NCBI RefSeq assembly: GCF_025950095.1
Contig: NZ_JAPDDR010000010.1
Coordinates: forward strand, 1 to 64,000
DNA: 64,000 bases
Direction: 5' to 3'
Source of the DNA: Luteolibacter rhizosphaerae
Lineage (GTDB): Bacteria > Verrucomicrobiota > Verrucomicrobiia > Verrucomicrobiales > Akkermansiaceae
Shown here: in pieces, positions 26,283-35,566 of the stretch
Numbering within the stretch: the first letter of the stretch is position 1
How the letters are laid out: the number at the start of each line of letters is the position of its first letter
The notes under the pieces: model-generated
What the model was told of the DNA's origin: nothing
The model's database searches: none
Seen by the model: only the letters and a program-made list of their open reading frames with translations
Translations under genes and position numbers: made by a program

Positions 26283-29200
26283 ATGAAACCCAATTCATTC
26301 TCGGCACTTCGCCGTTTAGATTTCCTCCGACGCAGACATCCCAGGGGCTTCGCCCTGGTCATCTCCTTATCCTTGATGGTGCTTCTCACTGTCTTGGCGG
26401 TAGGACTTCTGACCGTATCTACGGTATCGCTGCGTGCCTCGACTCAGAACGACGCGATGCAGGTGGCCAGGGGCAACGCCCGGATGGCTTTAGCATTGGC
26501 CATCGGTCAGTTACAGAAGAAGGCCGGTGCCGACCAACGGATCACGGCTCCCGGCAGCATCGCGAATAACGGTGCCCCGAGATGGCTGGCCGGTGTCTGG
26601 AACGGTAAATTGCCGACGGCAGCTACCCCGGTGCCCGATAAAGATAACCAGTTTCTCGGTTATCTGGCCTCCGGGACGGAGGAAGGAACCTCTTCCCCCG
26701 CCACACTGCCGGATGCCCAGGATGGTGCGGAGCTGATGGGCGAAGGTTCGCTGGGCAAGGAAGCACCGGTGACCGACAAAGTGTTGGCAAAGAAGATCGG
26801 CACTCCTTCCGCCGATGGCCAGAAGCCGGGCGGCAACTACGCTTGGGCGATTTTCGACGAAGGCACCAAGGCGAAGATCGATCTGGTCCGCAAGGAGCGC
26901 GAGGATCTGGGCAATGCAGCTCATCAGGCCGCGATGGGTGCGGCACCGCGCTTCGGTCTGGAAGCCGTGGACGGCTTGGACAGCTATGAGTGGGACAAGG
27001 AAACCGATCAAGCAAAGGCCTTCACCCTGCCGACCAGCGACCTGATCCAAGACATGCCGGAGCTGAAGGAGCGCCAGCACGAGGTGACCGTGGTCAGCAA
27101 GGGATTGGTAACCGACGCGGCGCGCGGCGGCCTGCGCAAGGATCTGAGCCTGCTCTTCTCCGGCACAAGCCTGCCAGCGGATTACTCGAACCGCCGGATC
27201 TACGATGACGAATCGGTGACCAGCGAACTTTCCAATCCCTATTGGGCGCAGGCATTCGAGTATGCCAACCTCTACGCCAAGCTCACGGGTGCCACGATGA
27301 AGGCCGCGGTGCCGAGCGGGTATAACCCCGTGAAGTACGATGCCCGCTCGCGGACCTACAAGGCCAATCCGCAAACCGCCAAGGGCATGGTGCTGATGCC
27401 GGTGGTGGCCAAGGTGCAAATGCAGTTCTCGATGGTGGCCAAGGATGCCCACGGCCCATGGGCGGGCGGCGTGGACAAGCAGACCAGCACGGCCGCGGAC
27501 AACTACATGGTCTATCTGATCTACTCGCCGATCGTGACGCTCTACAACCCGTACAGCGTGCCGATCAACTTCGACGAGTTGCGGATCGACTTCAAGGACC
27601 TGCCGCTGGGCTTCCGCTTCTACCGCAACGGCCAGCCGCTGACCCGGACCATGGCCCACTTCAACCAGCTCTACGTGAACATGGACGGTAACTCGTCCAC
27701 CCCGAAGACCTTCGGTGTGAACATTCGTAACAGCTACTCGCAGACTCGCACCGGCTCGATCACGATGCAGCCGGGCGAGAACCGGGTATTCGGTGAATCG
27801 GTGGACGGGAAGTGGTCCTTCGCATCCAACGAAGGGTCTTTCTTCGACTGGACCAACTCGGGCGGTGTCGGCTTCACCGGCAACATCCCGCTGGCACCGG
27901 GCTATCCCTCGCAGGGCGTCGGCTTCTGGCTCGACTGGCTGACTCCGGACGACCTGAAGTACACAAACGATGGCTGGGGCGTGCTGCCACTCGCTCTGAA
28001 CGACCGCATCGATGTCGGCTTCGGTCCGATGAAGTCCACGGCCACGACCGGCCCGCGCCTATCCATCGAGCTCAACCTCGTGCAAGGCAGCACCCGCAAG
28101 CGCTCCGGCACGCTAGACTTGGACTACGTGGATGACAGCACCCTGCGGACAGCGTTGAGCAAGGGCTCCTCTACGTTCCCGAATGGCGAAGAGCGGCTTG
28201 AGCGCCCCTATCTGGGCAGCGAGATGTATGAAAGCCCGAGCACGCCGCTGAAAAACTTCACCCGCGCCAAGGCCTTCGCCCAATTCAGCTTCTATGCGAA
28301 GACCACCCTGGACACGGACACCCCGTCCAAGCCGTGGGTGCAGGGCAGCCACAATACCAGCTTGGTCGGAATCGATCTGGCCAAGGAGGACATGGGCATC
28401 CACCCCTTCGAGGTCTCGCTCAAGCGCTTGGCTCCCAGCTATCGCTTCCCGATCGATGCCTTGAACCGCGGCAAGTTCTTCACCGGCCACAGCGAGGCGA
28501 ACGGCACTCGTATCGCACCGCAATATGAAATCCCGATGCTGCCGGTGCAGAGCCTCGCGCAACTCCGCCACGCCCAGCTCTGCAACCAAGGCTTCCTGCC
28601 AGGTGCTACCTACACGGTGGGCGAATCCTTCGCCAGCGGCATGATCCCGTCCGGTGCCGTCTCCGCGGCGAGCACCAAGGACTACCGGATGCTCGACCAT
28701 GCGTGGATGGCGAACAACGCACTGTGGGACAGCTACTTCTTTTCCACCCTCTCCCCTTACTCGGGCCCCGTGCTTGGCACGCGCAACCTGAACTCCGTAG
28801 CGGAGAAGTTCTTCAAGGGTGAAGAGCAACTCCTCAATTCGCGGATCATCCCGGCGGGCAACACCTCGCCAGAGGAAACCGTGGCAGAACTCACCGACGC
28901 GGATGGCTACCAGACCAGCGCCGCGCACCTGATGATCGACGGGGCCTTCAACGTGAACTCCACCTCGGTGGCCGCTTGGACCGCGCTCCTCGCCTCGCTG
29001 AACATGGAAGACGTGGATTACTATTCGCTCGTCGATGGTGCCGCGACTCCCACAACCGGAGTGGAAAGCGATGCCTCCTATCCCTTCACCCGCATGCGCC
29101 GCGCCGGCGGCCCCTCCGTGGAGAAGGCCGGGATGCTGCAGGGCCGCCATGCCCGCTGGACCGGCATGCGCACGCTGGAGAAGGGCCAGATCCAAACCTT

Positions 29201-29723
29201 GGCGGAGAACATCGTGGAAGAGATCCGCGAGCGCGGCCCCTTCCTTTCACTGGCAGAATTCGTTAACCGCCGCCCGGGCAACGACAAGGAGAAGGCCTTG
29301 GCCGGTGCCTTGCAAACGGCGATCGACAAGACCGATTCCATCAATGCCCGCTTCTCGGAAGACTCCCGCACCTTCGCTCTCGACAAGCTCACGGGCTATA
29401 CCTTCCCGGAAGCCATGCAGGGGATGAATGCCGCGGGCGCTCCCGGCTACCTGACGCAGGGAGACATCCTCTCCGCCCTCGGCCCGGTGGTGGCCGTGCG
29501 CTCGGATACCTTCCGCATCCGCACCTACGGCGAGGCCCTTGATCCGGACAGCAAGGTCATCGCCCGCGCTTGGTGCGAAGCGATAGTGCAACGTCTGCCA
29601 GACTTCGTGGATTCTACCAACGAGCCGCAGACCGTGACCGGAGCGCTCAGCCTGATCAACCAGACCTTCGGCCGCCGCTTCGTGGTTACTTCCTTCCGCT
29701 GGCTCGGCAAGGACGAGGTTTGA
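26283..29723 (+). CDS. Giant pilin-like surface protein, Verru_Chthon cassette protein A-like (copy 2)
   Basis: An 1146-residue paralogue of the 18981-22430 product with the same plan: basic leader, 'RGFALVISLSLMVLLTVLAV' helix and long surface region. Long blocks are identical between the two, for example 'LSLLF', 'NPYSVPI', 'ASGMIPSGAVSAASTKDYRM' and nearly all of the last 300 residues, whereas the N-terminal leader and patches around residues 150-260 and 460-560 differ. ATG 26283 is the first ATG; TTG 26268 is a possible extension. Two copies with variable patches suggest paralogous surface subunits that could form one heteromeric structure or alternate. Confidence 0.82.
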   Translation: MKPNSFSALRRLDFLRRRHPRGFALVISLSLMVLLTVLAVGLLTVSTVSLRASTQNDAMQVARGNARMALALAIGQLQKKAGADQRITAPGSIANNGAPRWLAGVWNGKLPTAATPVPDKDNQFLGYLASGTEEGTSSPATLPDAQDGAELMGEGSLGKEAPVTDKVLAKKIGTPSADGQKPGGNYAWAIFDEGTKAKIDLVRKEREDLGNAAHQAAMGAAPRFGLEAVDGLDSYEWDKETDQAKAFTLPTSDLIQDMPELKERQHEVTVVSKGLVTDAARGGLRKDLSLLFSGTSLPADYSNRRIYDDESVTSELSNPYWAQAFEYANLYAKLTGATMKAAVPSGYNPVKYDARSRTYKANPQTAKGMVLMPVVAKVQMQFSMVAKDAHGPWAGGVDKQTSTAADNYMVYLIYSPIVTLYNPYSVPINFDELRIDFKDLPLGFRFYRNGQPLTRTMAHFNQLYVNMDGNSSTPKTFGVNIRNSYSQTRTGSITMQPGENRVFGESVDGKWSFASNEGSFFDWTNSGGVGFTGNIPLAPGYPSQGVGFWLDWLTPDDLKYTNDGWGVLPLALNDRIDVGFGPMKSTATTGPRLSIELNLVQGSTRKRSGTLDLDYVDDSTLRTALSKGSSTFPNGEERLERPYLGSEMYESPSTPLKNFTRAKAFAQFSFYAKTTLDTDTPSKPWVQGSHNTSLVGIDLAKEDMGIHPFEVSLKRLAPSYRFPIDALNRGKFFTGHSEANGTRIAPQYEIPMLPVQSLAQLRHAQLCNQGFLPGATYTVGESFASGMIPSGAVSAASTKDYRMLDHAWMANNALWDSYFFSTLSPYSGPVLGTRNLNSVAEKFFKGEEQLLNSRIIPAGNTSPEETVAELTDADGYQTSAAHLMIDGAFNVNSTSVAAWTALLASLNMEDVDYYSLVDGAATPTTGVESDASYPFTRMRRAGGPSVEKAGMLQGRHARWTGMRTLEKGQIQTLAENIVEEIRERGPFLSLAEFVNRRPGNDKEKALAGALQTAIDKTDSINARFSEDSRTFALDKLTGYTFPEAMQGMNAAGAPGYLTQGDILSALGPVVAVRSDTFRIRTYGEALDPDSKVIARAWCEAIVQRLPDFVDSTNEPQTVTGALSLINQTFGRRFVVTSFRWLGKDEV

Positions 29724-29767
29724 TCCAAGCTGAATCCCAGCTCAAAGCCTCACGCTTTGCTTCCTTC

Positions 29768-29801
29768 AGCCCCCCGGCTTGCCAAGTGCCGCCGGGGGGC
29801 T
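29768..29801 (+). terminator. Hairpin between pilin-like gene and exported-protein gene (copy 2)
   Basis: Same hairpin as at 22465-22498: arms AGCCCCCCGG and CCGGGGGGCT, same loop, same TCATCTTTT tail. Confidence 0.65.
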
Positions 29802-29819
29802 TCATCTTTTAACCCAATC

Positions 29820-30536
29820 ATGATTCCCCGTTTCCTCGTCCTCATGCTGGCCCTCGCGGCTCCCCTTGCGGCGCAGACCCGCAAGGTCACCCTTCGCACC
29901 CTCTGCTTCACCCATGTCAACGGCGTGAAGAAGGTCTTTCTCCCCGGACCGGAGCCGGGCAGCCTCGCCGAGGTCCCGCTCTATACCGAGGTCTTTTCCC
30001 TTCCCGTCGAGGTCAACATCACCGGTGGCAAGGCCAGCTTCCTTCTAAGCGAAGCCGCACCCGAGCCGGGCAAGCAGCGTGCCGCCCTGCCCGCCGTCAA
30101 CGTGCCCGACAGCTCGAAGGTTCTCTTCCTTTTCCTGCCCAATCCCGGCAAGCCGGAGGCCCCCTACCTCGTCGTGCCGATGGCCGATGACGAGAGCGCC
30201 TTCCCGCTCGGCACCACCAAAGCGATGAACCTCACCCCGGCCAACATCCGCTTCGACCTCGGCGAGTTCGCCGGGGCCAAGGGCGTGGTGGTCGCGCCGG
30301 GCAAGACCGCCATCATCGAGTCGGTAAAAAAGGTCAACCACCTCAACCAGTTCGACGCGAAGGTGATGTACGAGGTGAAGCCGAAGGAGTTCGTGGAATT
30401 CTACAACTCGCGCTGGCGTTCGGTGGCGGGCAAGCGCGACATCGCGATCGCCTACATGGATCCGCAAAGCAAGAAGCCGATGGTGAACCTGTATGAGGAC
30501 GCACCCCCGGTCGTGATCAAGCCACCGGGCCAGTAA
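29820..30536 (+). CDS. Exported protein of pilin-like cassette (copy 2)
   Basis: A 238-residue exported protein, two substitutions away from the copy at 22517-23233. The first 200 bases of the two genes differ at many silent sites, while the remaining 500 bases are almost identical, which points to gene conversion across the 3' part. It ends 1 base before the convergent squalene/phytoene synthase gene. Confidence 0.75.
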   Translation: MIPRFLVLMLALAAPLAAQTRKVTLRTLCFTHVNGVKKVFLPGPEPGSLAEVPLYTEVFSLPVEVNITGGKASFLLSEAAPEPGKQRAALPAVNVPDSSKVLFLFLPNPGKPEAPYLVVPMADDESAFPLGTTKAMNLTPANIRFDLGEFAGAKGVVVAPGKTAIIESVKKVNHLNQFDAKVMYEVKPKEFVEFYNSRWRSVAGKRDIAIAYMDPQSKKPMVNLYEDAPPVVIKPPGQ

Positions 30537-30537
30537 C

Positions 30538-31512
30538 TCAAGTCCCGCTGCGGGCGATTCTGCGCGGCCAGAAGACCGCCCGCCAGATCGAGCGTCTAAC
30601 AGACGAGCGCGGGACCTTCAGCTTGGTAGCCGGCAGTCCTTCCGCGCCTGCCATCAAGGCCACGGTATCGTCTCCAATGAGAGCGGGCAGCACGGAGGCG
30701 GCGCGCAGACGCAGCAAGTTCAGACGGTGAGCATATCGACGGCCGGACTCAAGCCAGACGGCGGCGTGCTTCAGCCACTCGCTACGCGCCGGGATCAACT
30801 GCGCGGGGTCCAAGGGATCGGCGACGGGCAGGTAGCAGCGCCCGTTGGCCAGATCCTCGGGCAGATCGCGCAGGATGTTCACCAGTTGCAGGCCCATCCC
30901 ATAGCGAACGCCCAGCTCTTTCAGGTCGTCCGGCGCGGAATCGGAGAAGCGGTCGCCCAAGGTGAGGAAGCCGACGCGGGTCCAGAAGCCTCCGACACAA
31001 CCGGCCACGCGGTAGCAGTAGTCCTCCAGCTCGTGCTCGTTCTTCAGGCTCTTCGGGAGCAGGCGGCTGGCCTCGTCGAAGCGGACCAGATCAAGGCGCT
31101 GACCGCTGATAATCGTGGTCACCACATCGCGGACGGCATCGGCTTGGAGATCATCCAGCCGGAAGAGTGCATCGAAGCATTCGTCGAGACGTTCGAGCAG
31201 GGTCTTCTCGGACTCGTTGTCCTGCCGGGCGATGAAGGTCTTCAGCTTGTCTTGGCACCAGCGGGAGGACTTGCCGGCGATGCGGTCGGAGAAGGCATCG
31301 AGGAGTTCAAGGCGATCATCGACCGGGATGGAGGCGGTATCGGCCAGCGTATCGCTGGCCCGTGCCAGCAGGTAGCCGGTGGAGGTGGCGGGACGCATGG
31401 GGCCCGGAAGTGCTCGCAGGCTCAGATAGAACGAGCGCGAGACACTTTTCAGAACTTGACGATCAATGCGATCCACCGCCGGAAGCGAGCCTGAGTGGAA
31501 CGCCCGCTTCAA
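30538..31512 (-). CDS. Squalene/phytoene synthase family protein
   Basis: A 324-residue head-to-head prenyl synthase. The first Asp-rich motif is 'ARASDTLADT' and the second is 'QLVNILRDLPEDLANGRCYL'; 'SRSFYLSLRALPGPMR' near the N-terminus and 'CYRVAGCVGGFW' are also family hallmarks. It should condense two C15 or C20 diphosphates on the way to squalene/hopanoids or carotenoids; no partner gene is nearby to decide. Start is uncertain: no early ATG exists, so TTG 31512 (used here, 8 bases after the upstream stop) or GTG 31476. It is transcribed with the kinase-like gene upstream of it. Confidence 0.83.
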   Translation of the reverse strand: MKRAFHSGSLPAVDRIDRQVLKSVSRSFYLSLRALPGPMRPATSTGYLLARASDTLADTASIPVDDRLELLDAFSDRIAGKSSRWCQDKLKTFIARQDNESEKTLLERLDECFDALFRLDDLQADAVRDVVTTIISGQRLDLVRFDEASRLLPKSLKNEHELEDYCYRVAGCVGGFWTRVGFLTLGDRFSDSAPDDLKELGVRYGMGLQLVNILRDLPEDLANGRCYLPVADPLDPAQLIPARSEWLKHAAVWLESGRRYAHRLNLLRLRAASVLPALIGDDTVALMAGAEGLPATKLKVPRSSVRRSIWRAVFWPRRIARSGT

Positions 31513-31520
31513 GCCTCAAG

Positions 31521-34064
31521 TCACAGGCCGTCGAGTCTTTCCTGACACCGGGCGAGGTATTCCTCATACTCCTGGCTCTGGGGACGTTCGCGGCAGAGGA
31601 TGGACCAAGTGGCGACGGATTCGCCGTAGGCGGCGCGTGCCAGCTCCATGCGATTGCCACGCTGGGCGGCGAGGCCGAGATCGGCGAGGACAAGACCGAG
31701 GGTGCGCTTCACCTGTTCGGCCCGGAGCAGTCCGTAGTCGCTATCGACCAGCTTGCGCAGGATTTCCGCGGCGCGGGTTTCCAGCTCGATCTCTTTCTCG
31801 AATTGTTCCTCGAAACCGACGAGCCGCCCCTTTTGCCAGAGTAGGATTGCGTAGCGGTAGCGCACGAAATGGTCGGCGGCATCCGCCACCGCCGCGCCTT
31901 CCACGAATTGCAGGCCTTCATCCATCAACTGGTGGGCCTGACTGAGATTGCCGCGATCCCGGAGGATGCCGGACATCAGGCCGCGCTGGGCAGCGAGGCG
32001 AGCCCGCACCTTGGTATTCTCCGGAAGCTTCACCAGCAGATCCTCCAGGATCTTCACTGCGGCCCCGGACATGGACTCGGCGCCGGCGACGTCGGCGGAA
32101 TCCATCGCCGCCTCGGCGATCGCCCCGTAGCAGCCTGCAAGTTCGAGACGCAGCTCGAGGTTGCCCGGATCATCCTTGAGCATGGCCAGCAGATCTTCCG
32201 CCGCCATGCCGCGGGCCTCGCGCGCATCGCCCATCTGGCCGATGCCATCGAGGATCGTGGCCGAGGCGAGATAGCAGGACGCGAGCTCCGAACGCAGGAT
32301 CACGTGATCGGGACGTTGGTCCACCAGATCGTTCAGCACCTTCGTGGCGCGCTGCAGCCGTTCGTAGGCCTCGGCATCGCGGCCGGTGGCGACCATCAGA
32401 TTGGATTCGTTGATATCGAGGATCGCGAGGAGTTCCTGCACGCGGTCGGCATCGACTTCGGCTTGTGGCACGGCTTCCAGCGCCCTGCGCGCGGTGGCGA
32501 AGGCGGAGGGGGCCGTCTCATCGTTGCGGGCCTGTAGAAGCAGGGCGAGCAAGAGTCGGTCGGTGGCAAGACGCAGCTCCAGATCGGGTCCGGAAGGAAG
32601 GTCACCGGTCGAGGCAAGCGCTTCGGCCAAGCGCTCGGTGGCGAGCTTGGAATCGCCTTTGGCCAAGGAAACCTCCGCAAGCTGGAGCCGGGCCCGGGCA
32701 CGCTCTTCCTTCAACTCCGGGACATCGGCATTGCGGATGATGAAGTCCTGGAAGTAGCCCTCCAGACGCTTCAGCCGGACTTCGCGACCATCGAGCGGCG
32801 GCAGCTTGCGATGCCCCTTTTCCATCGCCCAGGTGAAGAGATGATCGGCGGTTGCCTGCGATGCTTCCAGACGGGCCAGCCAGCGGTCCTTCTCATATTG
32901 AAGTTCCCGCCGTTCGGACTCAGAAGCCTTCTTGGTGGCCGCAAGTTCGGTCTCCATTCCGCTCCGGCTTCCCGCGGCCTCGGCCAGCAGTCCTTCCAAA
33001 CGCTGGATATCACCTCGGCGACCCGCTTCCTCCGCGGAGACCTCGGAGCGCTTCATCTGATAGAGAATCGACAGGATCGCCACGCCTCCGGCGAGGACCC
33101 CTGCCGCCACATTCGCCCTCCATGTGCCGCGGCGGGCTCGGCGGTGCTGGTCCAGCACGGCATCCCGCTGTTGCTCCGCGGCGAGCTCCCGATCCGCGAC
33201 TTGGAACAGGGCCAGCACCGCGCCGGCATTGGCGGGGCGCAGGCTGTCATCCAAGGCAAGACAGCGGTCGAGGACTTCGCGATACACCTTTTCCAAGGCA
33301 TTCGCCGGAGCATCGGGCCAAACGACCTCGGGCTTCGCCTCGATCGACTTCGCCACGCTTTTGAGATTCGCCGCGATCCCGTCGCGCCGCGTCTTGCCAG
33401 GCTCCGGAGCCACCTGATCGAAAGTGGCCGTGCAACGAGGAAAGGCCCCGGTCAGGAGGCGGAATGCCAGCACGGAGAAGGCGAAGACATCCCAGCGATA
33501 ACCCTTCTCGCGCAGATAGCCATCCGGGGCCCGGAGTTGGGTTGGCGGCTGATAGAGGATCGCATCCGTATATTCCAAACTCTGGATCCCGGGCATGTTG
33601 CCGAGAGCCCAGTCGGTCAGCACCACCTTGCCCGTTTCATCGAAGAAGATGTTCCCCGGCTTCAGATTCCCGTGCGCCACCTGCCGCTCGTGCAGGGCGG
33701 CCAGCGCCCGCAGGATCTCCAGCACCGTGGACCAGGAGTTCTCCCCGGGGAAGCGGTCCAGTCGATGTTGTAGAGAGCGCGGGATCCAAGCCTCCCCCAC
33801 CTCGTCGCCCAGAAACTTGGTAATCCGGATGATCTGCTTGCCCCGGTAGTCGGCCGCCCGCTCAGGGAGCAATCCCTCCGGCCAGGAAGGATCCTCCGCC
33901 CGCAGCGCCATTTCCTCCAGCAGCGCCCGGTTTACCGCCGCCGCGTCGAAGACCTTCACCGCCACCATCTCGCCCGAAGCGTCGCGCGCTCGGTAGACGC
34001 GACCGCAGGCCCCGGCCCCGACGGGACCGAAAACCTCGAGCGAATTCACTTCGGGGGGCTGCAT
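31521..34064 (-). CDS. Membrane-bound protein-kinase-like protein with helical repeats, atypical catalytic loop
   Basis: An 847-residue protein. Residues 1-290 form a Ser/Thr-kinase fold: glycine loop 'GPVGAGACGRVY', Lys37 in 'VAVKVF', catalytic-loop equivalent 'HGNLKPGN' (131-138) and 'DWALG' (151-155) in place of DFG. The catalytic Asp of HRD is Asn133, so phosphotransfer may be lost or weakened. A single membrane span follows ('VAAGVLAGGVAILSILY', about 320), then a coiled coil (350-410) and TPR-like helical repeats to the C-terminus, predicted outside the cytoplasm. ATG 34064 is used. It is 8 bases ahead of the prenyl synthase gene. A signalling scaffold is likelier than an active kinase. 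Confidence 0.82.
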   Translation of the reverse strand: MQPPEVNSLEVFGPVGAGACGRVYRARDASGEMVAVKVFDAAAVNRALLEEMALRAEDPSWPEGLLPERAADYRGKQIIRITKFLGDEVGEAWIPRSLQHRLDRFPGENSWSTVLEILRALAALHERQVAHGNLKPGNIFFDETGKVVLTDWALGNMPGIQSLEYTDAILYQPPTQLRAPDGYLREKGYRWDVFAFSVLAFRLLTGAFPRCTATFDQVAPEPGKTRRDGIAANLKSVAKSIEAKPEVVWPDAPANALEKVYREVLDRCLALDDSLRPANAGAVLALFQVADRELAAEQQRDAVLDQHRRARRGTWRANVAAGVLAGGVAILSILYQMKRSEVSAEEAGRRGDIQRLEGLLAEAAGSRSGMETELAATKKASESERRELQYEKDRWLARLEASQATADHLFTWAMEKGHRKLPPLDGREVRLKRLEGYFQDFIIRNADVPELKEERARARLQLAEVSLAKGDSKLATERLAEALASTGDLPSGPDLELRLATDRLLLALLLQARNDETAPSAFATARRALEAVPQAEVDADRVQELLAILDINESNLMVATGRDAEAYERLQRATKVLNDLVDQRPDHVILRSELASCYLASATILDGIGQMGDAREARGMAAEDLLAMLKDDPGNLELRLELAGCYGAIAEAAMDSADVAGAESMSGAAVKILEDLLVKLPENTKVRARLAAQRGLMSGILRDRGNLSQAHQLMDEGLQFVEGAAVADAADHFVRYRYAILLWQKGRLVGFEEQFEKEIELETRAAEILRKLVDSDYGLLRAEQVKRTLGLVLADLGLAAQRGNRMELARAAYGESVATWSILCRERPQSQEYEEYLARCQERLDGL

Positions 34065-34194
34065 GCAAGCAGGATGCAGCAAGTCAGCGACCGCGCCAAC
34101 CCTTCAATTGTCATCGAAAATTCCTTACGCTCCGATGAAATATTACTCACGGGTTCCGGCGTATCCCGTGTTCGAAGAACCGTCTCCTATCCCC

Positions 34195-35526
34195 ATGAAG
34201 ATCCGATGCCCCGGCAATCCGCTTGATCGCTACACATCGCGCCGCGAATTCCTCCACGTCGGCCTGATCGGCGGGCTGGGTCTCACCCTCCCCCAATTCC
34301 TGCGCCAGCAGGCGAAGGGCGACCAGAAGTTCTACGAAACCCGCGAGGGCGTGGCGAAGGGGATCATCCACATCTTCCTCCCCGGTGGCATGGCTCACCA
34401 GGAGTCCTTCGACCCGAAGCCTTTCGCCCCCGCCGAGTATCGCGGCCCCTTCGGTGCGATCGATACCAAGATCCCGGGCATCCAGTTCGGCGAGAAGATG
34501 AAGGACCTCGCGCAACTGGCGGACAAGATGACGATAATCCGCTCGATGTCGCACGGCGAGGCTGCCCACGAGCGTGGCACGCATAACATGTTCACCGGCT
34601 ACCGGCCCTCCCCCGCCCTCGAGTATCCCTCCTACGGCTCGGTGATCTCGCACGAACTGGGCTCCAAGAACAATCTGCCGCCCTACGTCTGCGTCCCCTC
34701 CGTGCCAAACGAATTCGCAAACTCCGGCTACCTTTCCTCCGCCTACGGACCTTTCGCGCTCGGCTCGGATCCCTCGAACAAAAACTTCCAGGTCCGCGAC
34801 CTGAACCTGCCAAATGGCTGCGACGAGTTCCGCTTCAACCGCCGCCGTTCGCTTCTGGAAACCGTGGACTCGCACTTCCGCGCTCTGGAGAAGTCCGACG
34901 CGATCGACGCGATGGATGCTTTCTATCAGCACGCCTACAAGCTGATCTCCTCCGAGAGCGCCCGCGAGGCCTTCAACCTGAAGACCGAGCCGGACGCCCT
35001 GAAGGACGAATACGGCCGCAACGAAGCCGGCCAGCGCATGCTGCTCGCCCGCCGCCTGATCGAAGCCGGCACCCGCTTCGTCTCGCTCACCGTTGGCGGC
35101 TGGGACCACCACGATAACATCAAGGGCGCGATCGAAGGCCAGATGCCGCCGGTCGACAAGGCGATCGCCACGCTGATCCGGGATCTCGAGCGCCGCGGCA
35201 TGCTGGACTCCACGCTGGTCATGGTCACCACCGAGTTCGGCCGCACGCCCAAGATCAACCCCACCGGCGGTCGCGACCACTGGCCGAGCGTCTTCTCCGT
35301 GATGCTCGCGGGCGGAGGCTTCAAGCAAGGCTACGTCCACGGTTCCTCTGACGCGCTCGGCGGCGGTGTGGATACCGACGGCGTCACCGTCGAGGATCTC
35401 TCGACGACCATCTACAACCAGATCGGCATCACCAGTGACAAGGAGCTCATGGCTCCCGGCGGCCGCCCGATTGAGATCGTGGATGGCGGGCATGTGCTGG
35501 ATGTGCTGCTGGCGAAGAAGGCATGA
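34195..35526 (+). CDS. DUF1501 domain, Tat-exported protein
   Basis: A 443-residue protein with a twin-arginine signal ('YTSRREFLHVGLIGGLGLTL') and a DUF1501 domain: 'IIHIFLPGGMAHQESFDPKP', 'HGEAAHERGTHNMFTGYRPS', 'GGWDHHDN', 'VMVTTEFGRTPKIN', 'GRDHWPSVFSVMLAGGG'. These belong to the alkaline phosphatase/sulfatase-like superfamily and are usually encoded beside PSCyt/DUF1549/DUF1553 proteins in Planctomycetes and Verrucomicrobia; their activity is not established. Folded export by Tat suggests a metal cofactor. ATG 34195 is chosen because it places the twin arginines correctly; the frame is open from further upstream. Next gene starts 36 bases downstream. Confidence 0.88.
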   Translation: MKIRCPGNPLDRYTSRREFLHVGLIGGLGLTLPQFLRQQAKGDQKFYETREGVAKGIIHIFLPGGMAHQESFDPKPFAPAEYRGPFGAIDTKIPGIQFGEKMKDLAQLADKMTIIRSMSHGEAAHERGTHNMFTGYRPSPALEYPSYGSVISHELGSKNNLPPYVCVPSVPNEFANSGYLSSAYGPFALGSDPSNKNFQVRDLNLPNGCDEFRFNRRRSLLETVDSHFRALEKSDAIDAMDAFYQHAYKLISSESAREAFNLKTEPDALKDEYGRNEAGQRMLLARRLIEAGTRFVSLTVGGWDHHDNIKGAIEGQMPPVDKAIATLIRDLERRGMLDSTLVMVTTEFGRTPKINPTGGRDHWPSVFSVMLAGGGFKQGYVHGSSDALGGGVDTDGVTVEDLSTTIYNQIGITSDKELMAPGGRPIEIVDGGHVLDVLLAKKA

Positions 35527-35531
35527 GCGAG

Positions 35532-35566
35532 GAATGACGAATTCCGAATTTCCGAATGTCGAATGA
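35532..35566. repeat. Short GAAT-type degenerate tandem repeat
   Basis: Between DUF1501 and the PPC gene, units of GAATGACGA, ATTCCGAAT, TTCCGAATG and TCGAATGA follow each other. The last unit runs into the ATG of the next gene. Similar degenerate GAAT arrays are, from memory, dispersed in Verrucomicrobia genomes. Confidence 0.45.

Larger units (their letters stand above)
26218..30536 (+). repeat. Large duplicated cassette, copy 2
   Basis: Second copy of the upstream element, giant pilin-like gene, hairpin and exported-protein gene of 18916-23233, in direct orientation, about 3 kb after the first. Confidence 0.85.
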
